From Ptiloglossa arizonensis (lineage: Eukaryota > Arthropoda > Insecta > Hymenoptera > Colletidae), in assembly GCF_051014685.1 (NCBI RefSeq), contig NC_135053.1, positions 2,728,001 to 2,792,000 on the forward strand: a DNA stretch of 64,000 nucleotides, written 5' to 3'. The notes beneath the pieces were generated by a model. That model was not told the DNA's origin, ran no database searches, and worked only from the letters and a program-made list of their open reading frames with translations. The position numbers and the translations under genes are program-made. Of the stretch, positions 1 to 11,535 are shown one piece after another (position 1 is the stretch's first letter; each line of letters opens with the position of its first letter).

Positions 1-1925
1 ACTCAAAATTTTCGCAGTTCTGAAGCTCGAAACGAATAACCAGAACGGCCTAGAGGAAAACTACACATACCGTTGTAATCGGGCGAGTTTCTACTTTCAG
101 ATGCAACAGAAATTTTGCGGATTCGTCAATCCGTTCGCGAGATATGGCAGTTTGGGGGTAAGAAACGCTTGAAAAACTCAAAATTTTCGCAGTTCTGAAG
201 CTCGAAACGAATAACTAGAACCGCCTAGAGGAAAACTACACATACCGTTGTAATCGGGCGAGTATCTACTTTCAGATGCAACAGAAATTTTGCGGATTCG
301 TCAATCCGTTCGCGAGATATCGCAGTTTTGGGGTAAGAAACGCTTGAAAAACTCAAAATTTTCGCAGTTCTGATGCTCGAAATGAATAACAAGAACGGCC
401 TAGAGGAAAACTACACATACCGTTGTAAACGGGCGAGTTTCTACTATCAGATGCAAAAGAAATTTTGCGGATTGGTCAATCCGTTCGCGAGATATGGCAG
501 TTTTGATGGAAGACACGCTTGAAAAACTCAAAATTTTCGCAGTTCTGATGCTCGAAACGAATAACTAGAACGGCCTAGGGGAAAACTACTCATACCGTTG
601 TAATCGGGCGAGTTTCTACTTTCAGATGCAACAGAAATTTTGCGGATTGGTCAATCCGTTCGCGAGATATGGCAGTTTTGAGGTAAGAAACGCTTGAAAA
701 ACTCAAAATTTTCGCAGTTTTGATGCTCGAAACGTATAACTAGAACGGCCTAGCGGAAAACTACTCATATCGTTGTAATCGGGCGAGTTTCTACTTTCAG
801 ATGCAACAGAAATTTTGCGGATTGGTCAATCCGTTCGCGAGATATGGCAGTTTGGAGGTAAGGAACGCTTGAGAAACTCAAAATTTTCGCGGTTCTGATG
901 CTCGAGACGAATAACTAGAACGGCCTAGGGGAAAACTACTCACACCTCTGTAAACGGGCGAGTTTCTACTTTCAGATGCAACAGAAATTTTGCAGATTGG
1001 TCAATCCGTTCGCGAGATGTGGCAGTTTTGAGGTAAGAAACGCCTGAGAAACTCAAAATTTTCGCAGTTCTGATGCTCGAAACGAATAACCAGAACGGCC
1101 AAGGGGAAAACTACTCATGCCGTTGTAATCGGGCGAGCTTCTACTTTCAGATGCAACAGAAATTTTGCGGATTGGTCAATCCGTTCGCGAGATATGGCAG
1201 TTTGGAGGTAAGGAACGCATGAGAAACACAAAATTTTCGCGGTTCTGATGCTCGAAACGAATAACTAGAGCGGCCTAGGGGAAAACTACTCATACCTTTG
1301 TAGACGGGCGAGTTTCTACTTTCAGATGCAACAGAAATTTTGCGGATTGGTCAATCCGTTCGCGAGATATGGCAGTTTGGGGGTAAGAAACGCTTGAAAA
1401 ACTCAAAATTTTCGCAGTTCTGATGCTCGAAATGAATAACAAGAACGGCCTAGAGGAAAACTACACATACCGTTGTAAACGGTCGAGTTTCTACTTTCAG
1501 ATGCAACAGAAATTTTGCGGATTGGTCAATCCGTTCGCGAGATATGGCAGTTTTGATGTAAGAAACGCTTGAAAAACTCAAAATTTTCGCAGTTCTGTTG
1601 TTCGAAACGAATAACTAGAACGGCCTAGGGGAAAACTACTCATACCGTTGTAATCGGGCGAGTTTCTACTTTCAGTTGCAACCGAAATTTTGCGGATTGG
1701 TCAATCCGTTCGCGAGATATGGCAGTTTGGAGGTAAGGAACGCTTGAGAAACTCAAAATTTTCGCGGTTCTGATGCTCGAGACGAATAACTAGAACGGCC
1801 TAGGGGAAAACTACTCACACCTCTGTAAACGGGCTTGTTTCTACTTTCAGATGCAACAGAAATTTTGCGGATTCGTCAATCCGTTCGCGAGATATGGCAG
1901 TTTGGAGGTAAGAAACGCTTGAGAA
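1..1925. repeat. Region A1: eleven mixed satellite monomers
   Basis: Eleven 175-bp monomers, mostly of the left-hand subfamily (GAAAACTAC after the CGGCCTAG block). A loose repeat is visible: the variant AATGAATAACAAGAACGG occurs in monomers 3 (from 351) and 9 (from 1,401), 1,050 bases apart. The rarer CACACCTCTG variant occurs at 941 and 1,816, only 875 bases apart. This suggests a 6-mer in which one monomer was lost from the second copy. No gene or other element is visible. Confidence 0.75.
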
Positions 1926-4725
1926 ACTCAAAATTTTCGCAGTTCTGATTCTCGAAACGAATAACTAGAACGGCCTAGAGGAAAACTACACATACCGTTG
2001 TAATCGGGCGAGTTTCAACTTTCAGATGCAACAGAAATTTTGCAGATTGGTCAATCCGTTCGCGAGATATGGCAGTTTCGAGGTAAGAAACGAATGAGAA
2101 TCTCAAAATTTTCGTAGCTCTGATGCGCGAAACGAATACCTAGAATGGCCTAGGAGAAAAGTACGCACACCGTTGTAATCGGGCGAGTTTCTACTTTCAG
2201 ATGCAACAGAAATTTTGCGGATTGGTCAATCCGTTCGCGAGATGTGGCAGTTTGGAGGTAAGAAACGCTTGAAAAACTCAAAATTTTCGCAGGTCTGATG
2301 CTCGAAACGAATAACTAGAACGGCCTAGGGGAAAAGTACTCATATCGTTGTAATCGGGCGAGTTTCTACTTTCAGATGCAACAGAAATTTTGCGGATTGG
2401 TCAATCCGTTCGCGAGATATGGCAGTTTGGAGGTAAGGAACGCTTGAGAAACACAAAATTTTCGCGGTTCTGATGCTCGAAACGAATAACTAGAACGGCC
2501 TAGGGGAAAACTACTCATATCGTTGTAATCGGGCGAGTTTCTTCTTTCAGATGCAACAGAAATTTTGCGGATTGGTCTATCCGTTCGCGAGATATGGCAG
2601 TTTTGAGGTAAGAAACGCTTGAAAAACTCAAAATTTTCGCTGTTTTGATGCTCGAAACGTATAACTAGAACGGCCTAGGGGAAAACTACTCATATCGTTG
2701 TAATCGGGCGAGTTTCTTCTTTCAGATGCAACAGAAATTTTGCGGATTGGTCAATCCGTTCGCGCGATATGGCAGTTTGGAGGTAAGAAACGCTTGAGAA
2801 ACTCAAAATTTTCGTAGCTCTGATGCGCGAAACAAACACCTAGAATGGCCTAGGGGAAAAGTACGCATACCGTTGTATTCGGGCGAGTTTCTACTTTCAG
2901 ATGCAACAGAAATTTTGCGGATTCGTCAATCCGTTCGCGAGATATGGCAGTTTGGAGGTAAGAAACGCTTGAGAAACTCAAAATTTTCGCAGTTCTGATT
3001 CTCGAAACGAATAACTAGAACGGCCTAGAGGAAAACTACACATACCGTTGTAATCGGGCGAGTTTCAACTTTCAGATGCAACAGAAATTTTGCAGATTGG
3101 TCAATCCGTTCGCGAGATATGGCAGTTTCGAGGTAAGAAACGAATGAGAATCTCAAAATTTTCGTAGCTCTGATGCGCGAAACGAATACCTAGAATGGCC
3201 TAGGAGAAAAGTACGCACACCGTTGTAATCGGGCGAGTTTCTACTTTCAGATGCAACAGAAATTTTGCGGATTGGTCAATCCGTTCGCGAGATGTGGCAG
3301 TTTGGAGGTAAGAAACGCTTGAAAAACTCAAAATTTTCGCAGGTCTGATGCTCGAAACGAATAACTAGAACGGCCTAGGGGAAAAGTACTCATATCGTTG
3401 TAATCGGGCGAGTTTCTACTTTCAGATGCAACAGAAATTTTGCGGATTGGTCTATCCGTTCGCGAGATATGGCAGTTTTGAGGTAAGAAACGCTTGAAAA
3501 ACTCAAAATTTTCGCTGTTTTGATGCTCGAAACGTATAACTAGAACGGCCTAGGGGAAAACTACTCATATCGTTGTAATCGGGCGAGTTTCTTCTTTCAG
3601 ATGCAACAGAAATTTTGCGGATTGGTCAATCCGTTCGCGCGATATGGCAGTTTGGAGGTAAGAAACGCTTGAGAAACTCAAAATTTTCGTAGCTCTGATG
3701 CGCGAAACAAACACCTAGAATGGCCTAGGGGAAAAGTACGCATACCGTTGTATTCGGGCGAGTTTCTACTTTCAGATGCAACAGAAATTTTGCGGATTCG
3801 TCAATCCGTTCGCGAGATATGGCAGTTTGGAGGTAAGAAACGCTTGAGAAACTCAAAATTTTCGCAGTTCTGATTCTCGAAACGAATAACTAGAACGGCC
3901 TAGAGGAAAACTACACATACCGTTGTAATCGGGCGAGTTTCAACTTTCAGATGCAACAGAAATTTTGCAGATTGGTCAATCCGTTCGCGAGATATGGCAG
4001 TTTCGAGGTAAGAAACGAATGAGAATCTCAAAATTTTCGTAGCTCTGATGCGCGAAACGAATACCTAGAATGGCCTAGGAGAAAAGTACGCACACCGTTG
4101 TAATCGGGCGAGTTTCTACTTTCAGATGCAACAGAAATTTTGCGGATTGGTCAATCCGTTCGCGAGATGTGGCAGTTTGGAGGTAAGAAACGCTTGAAAA
4201 ACTCAAAATTTTCGCAGGTCTGATGCTCGAAACGAATAACTAGAACGGCCTAGGGGAAAAGTACTCATATCGTTGTAATCGGGCGAGTTTCTACTTTCAG
4301 ATGCAACAGAAATTTTGCGGATTGGTCTATCCGTTCGCGAGATATGGCAGTTTTGAGGTAAGAAACGCTTGAAAAACTCAAAATTTTCGCTGTTTTGATG
4401 CTCGAAACGTATAACTAGAACGGCCTAGGGGAAAACTACTCATATCGTTGTAATCGGGCGAGTTTCTTCTTTCAGATGCAACAGAAATTTTGCGGATTGG
4501 TCTATCCGTTCGCGCGATATGGCAGTTTGGAGGTAAGAAACGCTTGAGAAACTCAAAATTTTCGTAGCTCTGATGCGCGAAACAAACACCTAGAATGGCC
4601 TGGGGGAAAAGTACGCATACCGTTGTATTCGGGCGAGTTTCTACATTCAGATGCAACAGAAATATTGCGGATTCGTCAATCCGTTCGCGAGATATGGCAG
4701 TTTGGGGGTAAGAAACGCTTGAAAA
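1926..4725. repeat. Region A2: higher-order repeat of 6+5+5 monomers
   Basis: Three successive copies start at 1,926, 2,976 and 3,851, marked by CTGATTCTCG about 20 bases into each copy. The first is 1,050 bp (six monomers); the next two are 875 bp (five monomers). The monomer at 2,451-2,625 of the first copy is missing from the second and third. Each copy contains monomers with CTCTGATGCGCGAAAC and AGAATGGCC, and a monomer with GCTGTTTTGATG (2,641, 3,516, 4,391). Shared sequence extends upstream to about 1,840. The third copy gives way to other monomers after about 4,725. Confidence 0.85.
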
Positions 4726-4900
4726 ACTCAAAATTTTCGCAGTTCTGATGCTCGAAACGAATAACTAGAACCGCCTAGAGGAAAACTACACATACCGTTG
4801 TAATCGGGCGAGTTTCTACTTTCAGATGCAACAGAAATTTTGTGGATTCGTCAATCCGTTCGCGAGATATGGCAGTTTTGATGTAAGAAACGCTTGAAAA
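4726..4900. repeat. Linker monomer between regions A and B
   Basis: A single 175-bp monomer with AGAACCGCCTAGAGG and TTTTGATGTAAG. It resembles monomers inside the following 2,975-bp repeat (for example near 6,650 and 7,000) but is not in register with its copies at the 5' end. Confidence 0.6.
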
Positions 4901-7875
4901 ACTCAAAATTTTCGCAATTCTGATTCTCGAAACGAATAACTAGAACGGCCTAGGGGAAAACTACTCATACCGTTGTGATCGGGCGAGTTCCTACTTTCAG
5001 ATGCAACAGAAATTTTGCGGATTGGTCAATCCGTTCGCGAGATATGGCAGTTTTGAGGTAAGAAACGCTTGAAAAACTCAAAATTTTCGCAGTTCTGATG
5101 CTCGAAACGAATAACTAGAACGACCGAGAGGAAAACTACACATTCCTTTGTAATCGGGCGAGTTTCTACTTTCAGATGCAACAGAAATTTTGCGGATTCG
5201 TCAATCCGTTCGCAAGATATGGCAGATTGGGGGTAAGAAACGCTTGAAAAACACAAAATTTTCGGAGTTCTGATGCTCGAAACGAATAACTAGAACGGCC
5301 TAGGGGAAAACTACTCATATCGTTGTAATCGGGCGAGTTTCTACTTTCAGATGCAACAGAAATTTTGCGGATTGGTCAATCCGTTCGCGAGATATGGCAG
5401 TTTTGAGGTAAGAAACGCTTGAGAAACTCAAAATTTTCGCAGTTCTGATGCTCGAAACTAATAACTAGAACGGCCTAGGGGAAAACTACTCATACCGTTG
5501 TAATCGGGCGAGTTTCTACTTTCAGATGCAACAGAAATTTTGCGGATTGGTCAATCCGTTCGCGAGATATGGCAGTTTTGAGGTAAGAAACGCATGAGAA
5601 ACTAAAAATTTTCGTAGTTCTGATGCTCGAAACGAATAACTAGAACGGCCGAGAGGAAAACTACACATCCCGTTGTAATCGGGCGAGTTTCTACTTTCAG
5701 ATGCAACAGAAATTTTGCGGATTGGTCAATCCGTTCGCGAGATATGGCAGTTTGGAGGTAAGGAACGCTTGAGAAACACAAAATTTTCGCGGTTCTGATG
5801 CTCGAAACGAATAACTAGAACGGCCTAGGGAAAAACTACTCATACCTTTGTAAACGGGCGTGTTTCTACTTTCAGATGCAACAGAAATTTTGCGGATTGG
5901 TCAATCCGTTCGCGAGATATGGCAGTTTCGAGGTAAGAAACGAATGAGAATCTCAAAATTTTCGTAGCTCTGATGCGCGAAACGAATACCTAGAATGGCC
6001 TAGGAGAAAAGTACGCACACCGTTGTAATCGGGCGAGTTTCTACTTTCAGATGCAACAGAAATTTTGCGGATTCGTCAATCCGTTCGCGAGATATGGCAG
6101 TTTGGAGGTAAGAAACGCTTGAGAAACTAAAAATTTTCGCAGTTCTGATGCTCGAAACGAATAACTAGAACGGCCGAGAGGAAAACTACACATCCCGTTG
6201 TAATCGGGCGAGTTTCTACTTTCAGATGCAACAGAAATTTTGCGGATTCGTCAATCCGTTCGCGAGATATGGCAGTTTTGATGTAAGAAACGCTTGAAAA
6301 ACTCAAAATTTTCGCAATTCTGATTCTCGAAACGAATAACTAGAACGGCCTAGGGGAAAACTACTCATACCGTTGTGATCGGGCGAGTTTCTTCTTTCAG
6401 ATGCAACAGAAATTTTGCGGATTGGTCAATCCGTTCGCGCGATATGGCAGTTTGGAGGTAAGAAACGCTTGAGAAACTCAAAATTTTCGTAGCTCTGATG
6501 CGCGAAACAAACACCTAGAATGGCCTAGGGGAAAAGTACGCATACCGTTGTATTCGGGCGAGTTTCTACATTCAGATGCAACAGAAATTTTGCGGATTCG
6601 TCAATCCGTTCGCGAGATATGGCAGTTTGGGGGTAAGAAACGCTTGAAAAACTCAAAATTTTCGCAGTTCTGATGCTCGAAACGAATAACTAGAACCGCC
6701 TAGAGGAAAACTACACATACCGTTGTAATCGGGCGAGTTTCTACTTTCAGATGCAACAGAAATTTTGCGGATTGGTCAATCCGTTCGCGAGATATGGCAG
6801 TTTGGGTGTAAGAAACGCTTGAAAAACTCAAAATTTTCGTAGCTCTGATGCGCGAAACAAACACCTAGAATGGCCTAGGGGAAAAGTACGCATACCGTTG
6901 TATTCGGGCGAGTTTGTACATTCAGATGCAACAGAAATTTTGCGGATTCGTCAATCCGTTCGCGAGATATGGCAGTTTGGGGGTAAGAAACGCTTGAAAA
7001 ACTCAAAATTTTCGCAGTTCTGATGCTCGAAACGAATAACTAGAACCGCCTAGAGGAAAACTACACATACCGTTGTAATCGGGCGAGTTTCTACTTTCAG
7101 ATGCAACAGAAATTTTGCGGATTCGTCAATCCGTTCGCGAGATATGGCAGTTTGGAGGTAAGAAACGCTTGAGAAACTAAAAATTTTCGCAGTTCTGATG
7201 CTCGAAACGAATAACTAGAACGGCCGAGAGGAAAACTACACATCCCGTTGTAATCGGGCGAGTTTCTACTTTCAGATGCAACAGAAATTTTGCGGATTCG
7301 TCAATCCGTTCGCGAGATATGGCAGTTTTGATGTAAGAAACGCTTGAAAAACTCAAAATTTTCGCAATTCTGATTCTCGAAACGAATAACTAGAACGGCC
7401 TAGGGGAAAACTACTCATACCGTTGTGATCGGGCGAGTTCCTACTTTCAGATGCAACAGAAATTTTGCGGATTGGTCAATCCGTTCGCGCGATATGGCAG
7501 TTTGGAGGTAAGAAACGCTTGTGAAACTCAAAATTTTCGTAGCTCTGATGCGCGAAACAAACACCTAGAATGGCCTAGGGGAAAAGTACGCATACCGTTG
7601 AATTCGGGCGAGTTTCTACTTTCAGATGCAACAGAAATTTTGCGGATTCGTCAATCCGTTCGCGAGATATGGCAGTTTGGAGGTAAGAAACGCATGAGAA
7701 ACTGAAAATTTTCGCAGTTCTGATGCTCGAAACGAATAACTATAACGGCCGAGAGGAAAACTACACATCCCGTTGTAATCGGGCGAGTTTCTACTTTCAG
7801 ATGCAACAGAAATTTTGCGGATTCGTCAATCCGTTCGCGAGATATGGCAGTTTTGATGTAAGAAACGCTTGAAAA
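4901..7875. repeat. Region B, copy 1 of a 17-monomer (2,975-bp) HOR
   Basis: Seventeen 175-bp monomers whose order recurs 2,975 bases later. Markers are CGCAATTCTGATTCTCG (start), ACACAAAATTTTCGGAG at 5,251, CGAATGAGAATCTC near 5,940, and the monomers with TAGCTCTGATGCGCG near 6,480, 6,830 and 7,530. One private change is CTTGTGAAACTC near 7,520, where other monomers have CTTGAGAAACTC; it removes an in-frame TGA and creates the only forward open frame of note (7,451-7,705), which I do not regard as a gene. Confidence 0.88.
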
Positions 7876-10850
7876 ACTCAAAATTTTCGCAATTCTGATT
7901 CTCGAAACGAATAACTAGAACGGCCTAGGGGAAAACTACTCATACCGTTGTAATCGGGCGAGTTTCTACTTTCAGATGCAACAGAAATTTTGCGGATTGG
8001 TCAATCCGTTCGCGAGATATGGCAGTTTTGAGGTAAGAAACGCATGAGAAACTAAAAATTTTCGTAGTTCTGATGCTCGAAACGAATAACTAGAACGACC
8101 GAGAGGAAAACTACACATTCCTTTGTAATCGGGCGAGTTTCTACTTTCAGATGCAACAGAAATTTTGCGGATTCGTCAATCCGTTCGCAAGATATGGCAG
8201 ATTGGGGGTAAGAAACGCTTGAAAAACACAAAATTTTCGGAGTTCTGATGCTCGAAACGAATAACTAGAACGGCCTAGGGGAAAACTACTCATATCGTTG
8301 TAATCGGGCGAGTTTCTACTTTCAGATGCAACAGAAATTTTGCGGATTGGTCAATCCGTTCGCGAGATATGGCAGTTTTGAGGTAAGAAACGCTTGAGAA
8401 ACTCAAAATTTTCGCAGTTCTGATGCTCGAAACTAATAACTAGAACGGCCTAGGGGAAAACTACTCATACCGTTGTAATCGGGCGAGTTTCTACTTTCAG
8501 ATGCAACAGAAATTTTGCGGATTGGTCAATCCGTTCGCGAGATATGGCAGTTTTGAGGTAAGAAACGCATGAGAAACTAAAAATTTTCGTAGTTCTGATG
8601 CTCGAAACGAATAACTAGAACGGCCGAGAGGAAAACTACACATCCCGTTGTAATCGGGCGAGTTTCTACTTTCAGATGCAACAGAAATTTTGCGGATTGG
8701 TCAATCCGTTCGCGAGATATGGCAGTTTGGAGGTAAGGAACGCTTGAGAAACACAAAATTTTCGCGGTTCTGATGCTCGAAACGAATAACTAGAACGGCC
8801 TAGGGAAAAACTACTCATACCTTTGTAAACGGGCGTGTTTCTACTTTCAGATGCAACAGAAATTTTGCGGATTGGTCAATCCGTTCGCGAGATATGGCAG
8901 TTTCGAGGTAAGAAACGAATGAGAATCTCAAAATTTTCGTAGCTCTGATGCGCGAAACGAATACCTAGAATGGCCTAGGAGAAAAGTACGCACACCGTTG
9001 TAATCGGGCGAGTTTCTACTTTCAGATGCAACAGAAATTTTGCGGATTCGTCAATCCGTTCGCGAGATATGGCAGTTTGGAGGTAAGAAACGCTTGAGAA
9101 ACTAAAAATTTTCGCAGTTCTGATGCTCGAAACGAATAACTAGAACGGCCGAGAGGAAAACTACACATCCCGTTGTAATCGGGCGAGTTTCTACTTTCAG
9201 ATGCAACAGAAATTTTGCGGATTCGTCAATCCGTTCGCGAGATATGGCAGTTTTGATGTAAGAAACGCTTGAAAAACTCAAAATTTTCGCAATTCTGATT
9301 CTCGAAACGAATAACTAGAACGGCCTAGGGGAAAACTACTCATACCGTTGTGATCGGGCGAGTTTCTTCTTTCAGATGCAACAGAAATTTTGCGGATTGG
9401 TCAATCCGTTCGCGCGATATGGCAGTTTGGAGGTAAGAAACGCTTGAGAAACTCAAAATTTTCGTAGCTCTGATGCGCGAAACAAACACCTAGAATGGCC
9501 TAGGGGAAAAGTACGCATACCGTTGTAATCGGGCGAGTTTCTACATTCAGATGCAACAGAAATTTTGCGGATTCGTCAATCCGTTCGCGAGATATGGCAG
9601 TTTGGGGGTAAGAAACGCTTGAAAAACTCAAAATTTTCGCAGTTCTGATGCTCGAAACGAATAACTAGAACCGCCTAGAGGAAAACTACACATACCGTTG
9701 TAATCGGGCGAGTTTCTACTTTCAGATGCAACAGAAATTTTGCGGATTGGTCAATCCGTTCGCGAGATATGGCAGTTTGGGTGTAAGAAACGCTTGAAAA
9801 ACTCAAAATTTTCGTAGCTCTGATGCGCGAAACAAACACCTAGAATGGCCTAGGGGAAAAGTACGCATACCGTTGTATTCGGGCGAGTTTGTACATTCAG
9901 ATGCAACAGAAATTTTGCGGATTCGTCAATCCGTTCGCGAGATATGGCAGTTTGGGGGTAAGAAACGCTTGAAAAACTCAAAATTTTCGCAGTTCTGATG
10001 CTCGAAACGAATAACTAGAACCGCCTAGAGGAAAACTACACATACCGTTGTAATCGGGCGAGTTTCTACTTTCAGATGCAACAGAAATTTTGCGGATTCG
10101 TCAATCCGTTCGCGAGATATGGCAGTTTGGAGGTAAGAAACGCTTGAGAAACTAAAAATTTTCGCAGTTCTGATGCTCGAAACGAATAACTAGAACGGCC
10201 GAGAGGAAAACTACACATCCCGTTGTAATCGGGCGAGTTTCTACTTTCAGATGCAACAGAAATTTTGCGGATTCGTCAATCCGTTCGCGAGATATGGCAG
10301 TTTTGATGTAAGAAACGCTTGAAAAACTCAAAATTTTCGCAATTCTGATTCTCGAAACGAATAACTAGAACGGCCTAGGGGAAAACTACTCATACCGTTG
10401 TGATCGGGCGAGTTCCTACTTTCAGATGCAACAGAAATTTTGCGGATTGGTCAATCCGTTCGCGCGATATGGCAGTTTGGAGGTAAGAAACGCTTGAGAA
10501 ACTCAAAATTTTCGTAGCTCTGATGCGCGAAACAAACACCTAGAATGGCCTAGGGGAAAAGTACGCATACCGTTGAATTCGGGCGAGTTTCTACTTTCAG
10601 ATGCAACAGAAATTTTGCGGATTCGTCAATCCGTTCGCGAGATATGGCAGTTTGGAGGTAAGAAACGCATGAGAAACTGAAAATTTTCGCAGTTCTGATG
10701 CTCGAAACGAATAACTATAACGGCCGAGAGGAAAACTACACATCCCGTTGTAATCGGGCGAGTTTCTACTTTCAGATGCAACAGAAATTTTGCGGATTCG
10801 TCAATCCGTTCGCGAGATATGGCAGTTTTGATGTAAGAAACGCTTGAAAA
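7876..10850. repeat. Region B, copy 2 of the 17-monomer (2,975-bp) HOR
   Basis: In register with copy 1 over its full length: ACACAAAATTTTCGGAG at 8,226, CGAATGAGAATCTC near 8,915, TAGCTCTGATGCGCG near 9,815. It differs from copy 1 in the first monomer (GTTGTAATC against GTTGTGATC) and in a short patch near 8,040-8,075, where CGCATGAGAAACTAAAAATT replaces CGCTTGAAAAACTCAAAATT. The patch matches other monomers in the region, so it looks like local conversion. Confidence 0.88.
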
Positions 10851-11535
10851 ACTCAAAATTTTCGCAATTCTGATTCTCGAAACGAATAACTAGAACGGCC
10901 TAGGGGAAAACTACTCATACCGTTGTGATCGGGCGAGTTCCTACTTTCAGATGCAAAAGAAATTTTGCGGATTGGTCAATCCGTTCGCGAGATATGGCAG
11001 TTTTGAGGTAAGAAACGCTTGAAAAACTCAAAATTTTCGCAGTTCTGATGCTAGAAACGAATAACTAGAACGACCGAGAGGAAAACTACACATTCCTTTG
11101 TAATCGGGCGAGTTTCTACTTTCAGATGCAACAGAAATTTTGCGGATTCGTCAATCCGTTCGCAAGATATGGCAGTTTGGGGGTAAGAAACGCTTGAAAA
11201 ACACAAAATTTTCGGAGTTCTGATGCTCGAAACGAATAACTAGAACGGCCTAGGGGAAAACTACTCATATCGTTGTAATCGGGCGAGTTTCTACTTTCAG
11301 ATGCAACAGAAATTTTGCGGATTGTTCAATCCGTTCGCGAGATATGGCAGTTTTGAGGTAAGAAACGCTTGAGAAACTCAAAATTTTCGCAGTTCTGATG
11401 CTCGAAACTAATAACTAGAACGGCCTAGGGGAAAACTACTCATACCGTTGTAATCGGGCGAGTTTCTACTTTCAGATGCAACAGAAATTTTGCGGATTGG
11501 TCAATCCGTTCGCGAGATATGGCAGTTTTGAGGTA
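10851..11535. repeat. Region B, partial copy 3 of the 2,975-bp HOR
   Basis: The first ~685 bases of the HOR, with ACACAAAATTTTCGGAG at 11,201, exactly 2,975 after its position in copy 2. In the patch where copy 2 differs, this copy agrees with copy 1. Agreement ends at about 11,536: here the sequence reads CGCTTGAGAA where copy 2 has CGCATGAGAA, and the next monomer is of another type. Confidence 0.82.

Noticed and set aside
1..175. Monomer as an ancient dimer of ~87-bp halves
   Set aside because: Only AAATTTT followed by a few G/C bases is shared between offsets 6 and 110; the spacing (104) does not fit half a monomer and the rest does not align.
7451..7705. 84-codon plus-strand open frame starting with ATGCAACAG
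   Set aside because: It exists only because one substitution near 7,520 (CTTGTGAAAC for CTTGAGAAAC) removes the TGA that ends this frame in other monomers. The rest reads through ordinary satellite.
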